64,000 nucleotides of DNA from positions 372,001 to 436,000 of the forward strand of contig NZ_JAHVAP010000004.1 of NCBI RefSeq assembly GCF_024721155.1, given 5' to 3'. Below, piece after piece: positions 59,891 through 64,000 of this stretch (positions are counted from its first letter, which is position 1; each line of letters begins with the position of its first letter). The stretch is from Mucilaginibacter phenanthrenivorans (GTDB lineage: Bacteria > Bacteroidota > Bacteroidia > Sphingobacteriales > Sphingobacteriaceae). The notes beneath the pieces are model-generated. The model made no database searches and was not told where the DNA came from. It worked only from the letters and a program-made list of their open reading frames with translations. Both the position numbers and the translations under genes were made by a program.

Positions 59891-61078
59891 TTAGCAGTAG
59901 AAGTCCACCGCTTCCAAAATAACCTCACAAGCCTTTTCAATTTCCTGCGTTTTAATTACCAAAGGCGGTGCGATACGCATGGAGTTGCTGCAATGTAGAA
60001 ACCAGTCGGTTATTACACCGTTTTCAATACAGTGGTCAATAATTTTCTTTACCAGCTCAAAGCTTTCAAATTCTGCGGCAAGCATGAGGCCCTTACCTCT
60101 TACTTCCTTAATTGCAGAGTGAACGAGCAATTTTTTAAACAGGGCTTCCTTTTCAGCAACCCCATCAATCAGCCTTTCATTAAGTAAAACCTCGAGCGCC
60201 GCCAATCCTGCAGCGCAACATACCGGGTGACCACCGAATGTAGTAATATGCCCGAGAATTGGATTTTCTTTTAACGCGCCCATTATTTTGTTTGATGAGA
60301 TAAAGGCGCCAACCGGCATCCCCCCTCCCAGGGCTTTTGCCAGCAATAAGATGTCCGGCTTAATATCAAAGTGTTTGAAAGCAAATAATTTGCCCGTACG
60401 GCCAAAAGCCGCCTGGATCTCATCCAAAATCAGTAGCGTACCGGTTTCATTACAGCGTGAACGCAATGCCTGCATATAAGCTGCATCAGGCACCCGGATA
60501 CCCGCCTCACCCTGTATCGTCTCGATAATAACACAAGCGGTTTCAACGGTTATCAATTCAAGATCTGCGGGCTCATTAAATCTTATAAAACTAACACCCG
60601 GCAAAAGTGGGCGGTAGGCTTGTTTAAAGTCCTCGTTCCCCATTACGCTTAAAGCGCCATGTGTGCTGCCGTGGTAGGAGTTATGGCAAGCAACTATTTG
60701 CTGCCGACCGGTAAAACGCTTGGCCAGCTTCAATGCCCCCTCAACGGCTTCCGCACCCGAGTTGGTAAAATAAACCGATTGTAAATGATCCGGTAATAAC
60801 GAAACTAACTTTTCAGCAAACCGTACCTGGGGTGTTTGCACATATTCGCCATAAACCATCAGGTGCATATACTTATCCACCTGGTCTTTTATCGCATTAA
60901 TAACGTATGGATTTCCATGGCCCAGGCTGCTTACACCAATACCCGATATCAGGTCAATAAAAGCTTTCCCGGCCGCATCATACATATAAATTCCCTCTGC
61001 CCGCTCAAACTCAAGCAGCAACGGAAAATCAGTGGTTTGTGCATTATTAGCTAAGAAAAGTTGTCGCAGGGTGGGCAT
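59891..61078 (-). CDS. Class III aminotransferase (acetylornithine/ornithine/4-aminobutyrate type)
   Basis: A 395-aa PLP enzyme. Conserved blocks are FIDLISGIGVSSLGHGNPYV, YFTNSGAEAVEGALKLAKRF, ACHNSYHGSTHGALSVMGN, IIETIQGEAGIRVPD, LILDEIQAAFGRTGKLFAF and the PLP lysine in LLLAKALGGGMPVGAFISS. The substrate is not clear: it may be acetylornithine, 4-aminobutyrate or a similar omega-amino acid. The frame opens at 61117, but the Met at 61078 follows a TACCTTTG box at 4 bases and gives a normal N-terminus. Confidence 0.9.
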   Translation of the reverse strand: MPTLRQLFLANNAQTTDFPLLLEFERAEGIYMYDAAGKAFIDLISGIGVSSLGHGNPYVINAIKDQVDKYMHLMVYGEYVQTPQVRFAEKLVSLLPDHLQSVYFTNSGAEAVEGALKLAKRFTGRQQIVACHNSYHGSTHGALSVMGNEDFKQAYRPLLPGVSFIRFNEPADLELITVETACVIIETIQGEAGIRVPDAAYMQALRSRCNETGTLLILDEIQAAFGRTGKLFAFKHFDIKPDILLLAKALGGGMPVGAFISSNKIMGALKENPILGHITTFGGHPVCCAAGLAALEVLLNERLIDGVAEKEALFKKLLVHSAIKEVRGKGLMLAAEFESFELVKKIIDHCIENGVITDWFLHCSNSMRIAPPLVIKTQEIEKACEVILEAVDFYC

Positions 61079-61082
61079 GGTG

Positions 61083-61090
61083 CAAAGGTA
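61083..61090 (-). promoter_or_regulatory. -7 box (TACCTTTG) 4 bases before the aminotransferase ATG
   Basis: A full TAnnTTTG match on the minus strand, with 4 bases to the ATG at 61078. It supports that start over the in-frame codon at 61117. A TTTG at 61118-61115 lies 24 bases upstream, further than usual. Confidence 0.5.
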
Positions 61091-61092
61091 AG

Positions 61093-61197
61093 TCTTTAGT
61101 CTCAAGTTCAGAGTCAAAAGTCAACTTCAAAATTAGTGACAATCGAATCCACGATCTCCACAAAACCAATGACCCAATGACTAATGACTAATGACTA
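61093..61197. repeat. Word-repeat element, TAGTCATTAG type
   Basis: 61093-61127 holds GTCTTTAGTCTCAAGTTCAG and AGTCAAAAGTC words. 61167-61197 holds CAATGACCCAATGACTAATG, then ACTAATGACTA. On the coding strand the TAG stop of the gene ending at 61195 begins a TAGTCATTAGTCATTAGTCA run. The arms are only partly complementary. Confidence 0.65.
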
Positions 61198-61719
61198 ATC
61201 CCCTGCTCGCACACTGCGTTCGCTCAGGATCTTGAGCGCTTCGTCATTAAATTCGCGCTCGCTTTTGTACAGGATGCTTACTTTTTCGGGAGGTAAAATC
61301 TTGTAAAATTGATCGCGGTATTTTCTTTTGATCTCTACAAGCTGACTTTCATACTGCAGGTCCTGTTCAACCTGTTTGGCGCCATCAGCTGTGGAACTGG
61401 AATTGTTTATCCGTTTGAGAATGCGCACGGCGGTAAGTTCCTCGTTATATTTACGGTATAGGGGCCAAAAAGCCTTTGCCTCATCATTGGTAAGTTTCAG
61501 CCGCTGGCTTATAAAACTTTCCTTAACAGCCTGGATCTTTCGTCCACCGGCAGGTTTAGCCTGTTTTACAACTGTCGGCCTTTGATTGTACCGCTCAACA
61601 GGCCGCTGCGCCGGATTATATGGCTGCACCGGCACAAGTACACGGCGCTGCCCATAGCCCGTAAAGCTAATGAACACCATAATTATTATACCGAAAACAA
61701 ACCTTATCAGCTTACTCAT
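61195..61719 (-). CDS. Spy/CpxP-like secreted protein downstream of an ECF sigma module
   Basis: A 174-aa protein with a signal-anchor or signal peptide (residues 5-23, FVFGIIIMVFISFTGYGQ). A basic, proline-rich stretch (PYNPAQRPVERYNQRP) follows. The helical core SFISQRLKLTNDEAKAFWPL, YRKYNEELTAVRILKRIN and EIKRKYRDQFYKILPPEKVS fits the Spy/CpxP-type periplasmic stress proteins found after sigma/anti-sigma pairs in Bacteroidetes. It lies 9 bases after the putative anti-sigma gene. Confidence 0.72.
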   Translation of the reverse strand: MSKLIRFVFGIIIMVFISFTGYGQRRVLVPVQPYNPAQRPVERYNQRPTVVKQAKPAGGRKIQAVKESFISQRLKLTNDEAKAFWPLYRKYNEELTAVRILKRINNSSSTADGAKQVEQDLQYESQLVEIKRKYRDQFYKILPPEKVSILYKSEREFNDEALKILSERSVRAGD

Positions 61720-61728
61720 CTAAATTTA

Positions 61729-62466
61729 TTACTGCTCGTTATTCAAATCTTTTCGCAAGGCATTTTCTAAACTCTGATCGTCAATATTCGCATCATCAGC
61801 GGCAACTGATTGCTGAGTATCTGAAGGATCAGCGTTTAATTCCAGGTAATTCTTTATGTCATCTGCCGAAACACCTGACAACTCCTTATGTAAAAAAGTG
61901 CCCTTATGCTCAATAACTGATCCTGTAAGCTCACTTAATAATATCCCACCGCATAAAGCCAACGCAATACAAGCGGCAGTAGCATACTTAAAGAAGTTGG
62001 AAGTATACATCTTCCTAACTATCCCCATGCTTTTAACAGCATTGGCGTTAACCGTTTTATCTAAAATATTTTTACTGAGGGTATCAAAGTAGCCTTCGGG
62101 AACAGTAAACTGTTCCGCAGGCTCTCCTAACGCCTCCTCAATAAAAACGCGGCTTTGAATCTGCTGCTGCAGATTTTCAAAATAACCTTCGGGCACAGTA
62201 AACCCATGCTCATCAGTATTTAAAGCTTCCTCTATTGCTATCCTGCTCTGTATGTTACCGGTTAACTCCTCAAAATAATTTGCAGGAACCTCAAAACCGC
62301 CTGTTAGCTCATCATCTTTTAATTCTTCTAAATTCTTCAACGCTACAATCCGATCTCCGAGGTCGTCAAAATAACCGGCTGGCACTGTAAACGGATTAGC
62401 AGGATTAATCTGTTTCAGTGACATGTATTCGTTCAGCCAATCTTTATTTTCCATTTCACTCTTCAT
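61729..62466 (-). CDS. Single-pass membrane protein with four FTVPxGYF repeats, putative anti-sigma factor
   Basis: A 245-aa protein. Four copies of F(T/E)VPxGYFxxL at residues 26-35, 58-66, 89-97 and 120-128, with a 31-32-residue period, fill the cytoplasmic N-terminal half. A transmembrane helix follows at about 160-178 (YATAACIALALCGGILLSEL), with a short acidic C-terminal tail (SDTQQSVAADDANIDDQSLE). It lies 50 bases after an ECF sigma gene and before a Spy-like gene, the place of an anti-sigma factor, but no zinc-binding ASD motif is present. A second start (Met 5, at 62454) is possible. Function inferred from context. Confidence 0.7.
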   Translation of the reverse strand: MKSEMENKDWLNEYMSLKQINPANPFTVPAGYFDDLGDRIVALKNLEELKDDELTGGFEVPANYFEELTGNIQSRIAIEEALNTDEHGFTVPEGYFENLQQQIQSRVFIEEALGEPAEQFTVPEGYFDTLSKNILDKTVNANAVKSMGIVRKMYTSNFFKYATAACIALALCGGILLSELTGSVIEHKGTFLHKELSGVSADDIKNYLELNADPSDTQQSVAADDANIDDQSLENALRKDLNNEQ

Positions 62467-62516
62467 ATCTGTTGTATAGATGGAATAATTTTCAAAAGGT
62501 TTAAAATTATTTAAAA

Positions 62517-63071
62517 TTAATCTCTACCAATTAAGTAGGCTTCTATTTTCTTTACCGCGAGGTGAAAGGAAGCCTTTAATGCGCCAACGCTGGTACCCAA
62601 AACCTGCGAAATCTCCTCGTACTTCATATCCTCATAATATTTCATATTGAATACAAGTTTTTGCTTTTCGGGCAGGGTTAGTAAGGCTTCCTGTAATTTA
62701 CGTTGTGCAGCATCGCCATTAAAGTATGTAGAGTCGGCTAGAGTGTCAGCCAATTCATACGCTACATCATCAAGCGATATATTATTTTTTTGCTTTTTCT
62801 TATTCAGGAAGGTAATGCATTCATTGGTGGCTATACGGTACATCCAGGTATAAAGCTGCGCGTCGCTTCTGAAGCCGGCCAGGTTTTTCCAAACCTTTAT
62901 AAATACATCCTGTACCAGGTCATCGGCATCGTCATGATCAATTACCATGCGCCGCACGTGCCAGTATATCTTTTGCTGATATTTTTTCAGCAGCATGTTA
63001 AATGCCTCATTCCGGGTTTTCTCATCCTGGAACTTGCTTAATATCTCTGCGTCGTCAACCTCTTTTGGCAT
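62517..63071 (-). CDS. ECF-subfamily RNA polymerase sigma factor
   Basis: A 184-aa sigma-70-family factor. Region 2 is HDDADDLVQDVFIKVWKNLA with FRSDAQLYTWMYRIATNECI, and region 4 is TLPEKQKLVFNMKYYEDMKY with EEISQVLGTSVGALKASFHL. Region 2-to-4 linkage and length are normal for an ECF. The two downstream genes are the putative anti-sigma protein and a Spy-like protein, so this is probably a self-contained envelope-stress module. Confidence 0.94.
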   Translation of the reverse strand: MPKEVDDAEILSKFQDEKTRNEAFNMLLKKYQQKIYWHVRRMVIDHDDADDLVQDVFIKVWKNLAGFRSDAQLYTWMYRIATNECITFLNKKKQKNNISLDDVAYELADTLADSTYFNGDAAQRKLQEALLTLPEKQKLVFNMKYYEDMKYEEISQVLGTSVGALKASFHLAVKKIEAYLIGRD

Positions 63072-63156
63072 GTAACAAATAATTAAACTTAAATCTTTAT
63101 TAACTGCTTATTATTTACAGGAGCAATATTACTATTTTTCCTATTATATTTTAAGT

Positions 63157-63173
63157 CCTCTCCTTTGGAGAGG
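63157..63173. repeat. Terminator-like REP hairpin after bcp (CCTCTCC/GGAGAGG)
   Basis: A 7-bp stem, CCTCTCC and GGAGAGG around TTT, with the conserved flank GTTGGGTGAGG (63174-63184), lies 3 bases from the bcp stop. The CCTCTCCTTTGGAGAGG-type repeat is common in unrelated genomes. It may end the bcp transcript. Confidence 0.6.
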
Positions 63174-63186
63174 GTTGGGTGAGGCT

Positions 63187-63648
63187 TTATTGCAACAGAT
63201 CAAGCACCTGCTTGGTTGCATTTTTAGTGTCAACCTTATCAAGTATATGGCTTATGGTACCATCAGGGCCTATAATAAATGTTTTTCGTGCAGTGCCCAT
63301 ATATTTTTTGCCATACATATTCTTCTCTACCCAAACGCCATAAGCTTCATTAATAGCCTTATCAGTATCAGCAATCAGCGGAAACGGCAGGCTATATTTT
63401 GTTTCAAATTTTTTGTGCGATTTTTCGTCGTCGGTACTAACACCTATCACTTCAAAACCCTGGCCAAGCATCGCCTGGTAGTTATCCCTGAAGCTACACG
63501 CTTCTGCGGTGCAACCTGGGGTATCGTCCTTCGGGTAAAAATAAAGGATCACGTTTTTTCCCTTAAAGTCTGATAAAGAAACCGTTTTACCATTTTGATC
63601 GTTAGCTGTAAAATCCGGGGCCTTGTCGCCTGCTGTAAGTGTTGCCAT
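63187..63648 (-). CDS. bcp: Thioredoxin-dependent thiol peroxidase (Bcp/PrxQ)
   Basis: Reduces hydroperoxides with thioredoxin (153 aa). The peroxidatic cysteine is in YPKDDTPGCTAEACSFRDNY, where the second Cys, five residues on, is the resolving residue of the Bcp type. ANDQNGKTVSLSDFKGKNVI is the N-terminal fold, and ARKTFIIGPDGTISHILDKV lies near the end. It starts 2 bases after the stop of the upstream gene. Confidence 0.95.
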   Translation of the reverse strand: MATLTAGDKAPDFTANDQNGKTVSLSDFKGKNVILYFYPKDDTPGCTAEACSFRDNYQAMLGQGFEVIGVSTDDEKSHKKFETKYSLPFPLIADTDKAINEAYGVWVEKNMYGKKYMGTARKTFIIGPDGTISHILDKVDTKNATKQVLDLLQ

Positions 63649-63650
63649 TG

Positions 63651-64000
63651 CTATCTGTTAAAAGCAGCAGAAAAGTATCTGCTGTTGTTTTTGTTATCGG
63701 TAACAGTTAATTCGAAAATATGTTTACCATGCGCAATATCGCTATTAAAGCTATAATTTAATATTTTACTTTTAAAATCCCACACCATCAAAACCCATTT
63801 ACCGTCGATCTTCCCCGCGATAGTTTTAATACCCGACAGGTTATCCCCTATTCTGAATGAAATAGTTTTTGCGGCTGCAAGATTAGCTTCGTTCCTGATA
63901 TTAATGGGCACAATAACCGGAGCTACGGTATCCAGCTTTATATAAAAATCGCCAAATAAGGTGGGCTGTGCCTTAATATACCCATCCTGGTACGTGCCGC
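63651..64000 (-). CDS. C-terminal part of a probable M23-type metallopeptidase, N-terminus beyond the window
   Basis: On the minus strand the frame is open from the right edge through 63651. It reads FYIKLDTVAPVIVPINI, AAAKTISFRIGDNLSGIKTI, DGKWVLMVWDFKS and HGKHIFELTVTDNKNNSRYF. This C-terminal Ig-like module, with a 'DTVAPVI' linker and 'DNLSGI', is usual at the end of Bacteroidetes M23 peptidoglycan-degrading metallopeptidases. A GTG at 63911 is in frame, but the coding sense clearly continues upstream. The catalytic domain is not in the window, so the call rests on the tail. Confidence 0.6.
   Translation of the reverse strand, partial: GTYQDGYIKAQPTLFGDFYIKLDTVAPVIVPINIRNEANLAAAKTISFRIGDNLSGIKTIAGKIDGKWVLMVWDFKSKILNYSFNSDIAHGKHIFELTVTDNKNNSRYFSAAFNR

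Overview
The window is a chromosomal segment of a Bacteroidetes bacterium, most likely of the family Sphingobacteriaceae (Mucilaginibacter- or Pedobacter-like). The evidence is the gene content: PorT and GldF/G/A of the gliding and type IX secretion apparatus, a BshB1 bacillithiol deacetylase, a BamA-OmpH-OmpH cluster, DUF4294, DUF6089 and DUF4397 proteins, a GH130/GT4 cluster and SusC-plug-like proteins. Promoters of the Bacteroidetes type (TTTG, 19 bases, TAnnTTTG) precede several genes. I see no rRNA, tRNA, phage, CRISPR array, transposase or integrase. Almost all of it is core genome, so the unusual signal lies in the intergenic DNA and in a few inserted genes.

Layout. 1-4510: the 3'-truncated stringent-response enzyme Rel, then DUF4294, glutathione peroxidase and BshB1, then an unknown protein. 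4721-8309: lysine 6-aminotransferase, an EEP-family hydrolase and an ammonium transporter. 8787-20023: a minus-strand complex I operon, nuoH-I-J-K-L-M-N, interrupted by three predicted secreted proteins: two SusC-plug-like proteins between nuoK and nuoL, and a MuiA-like protein carrying an embedded CarboxypepD-reg/plug segment between nuoM and nuoN. nuoA-G are not adjacent. 20149-28307: an envelope cluster (NAD kinase, DUF6089, ExbD, UppS, BamA, two OmpH/Skp, MurI). 28308-28824: a four-helix-bundle (S23/IVP) gene enclosed by inverted repeats. 28825-33339: CBS protein, alpha/beta hydrolase, YqeY-like protein, SDR, PorT, UbiE. 33826-38429: DUF1801, Gfo/Idh oxidoreductase, DUF1080, VOC protein, EngB, OsmC. 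38536-47027: START protein, a GldF-GldG fusion followed by dnaN, two DUF4397 lipoproteins, DedA, TMEM175 and a zinc phospholipase-like protein. 47248-52356: S20, a TPR histidine kinase, GldA, thioredoxin, DUF58. 52462-59559: a two-component system and a GH130/GT4/GT4-plus-hydrolase cluster. 59891-64000: a class III aminotransferase, a Spy-like protein, a repeat-bearing putative anti-sigma factor, an ECF sigma factor, Bcp peroxiredoxin and the C-terminal end of a probable M23-type protein.

The most notable pattern is a set of intergenic elements built from short, imperfectly repeated words arranged as inverted repeats (GTCCGAAAG, GTTGATTAAG, GGTTGTAAAG, TAGTTCATTGG, ACTAAGATTTT and TAGTCATTAG types). 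They differ in sequence but share an architecture and often start exactly at a stop codon. One of them carries the four-helix-bundle gene in its loop, which resembles the intervening-sequence elements known from some 23S rRNA genes. A second pattern is a TAnnTTTG promoter box placed 3-5 bases before the start codon of at least five genes, which predicts leaderless transcripts.

All calls come from reading the sequence and from general knowledge of the families; no database search was run.
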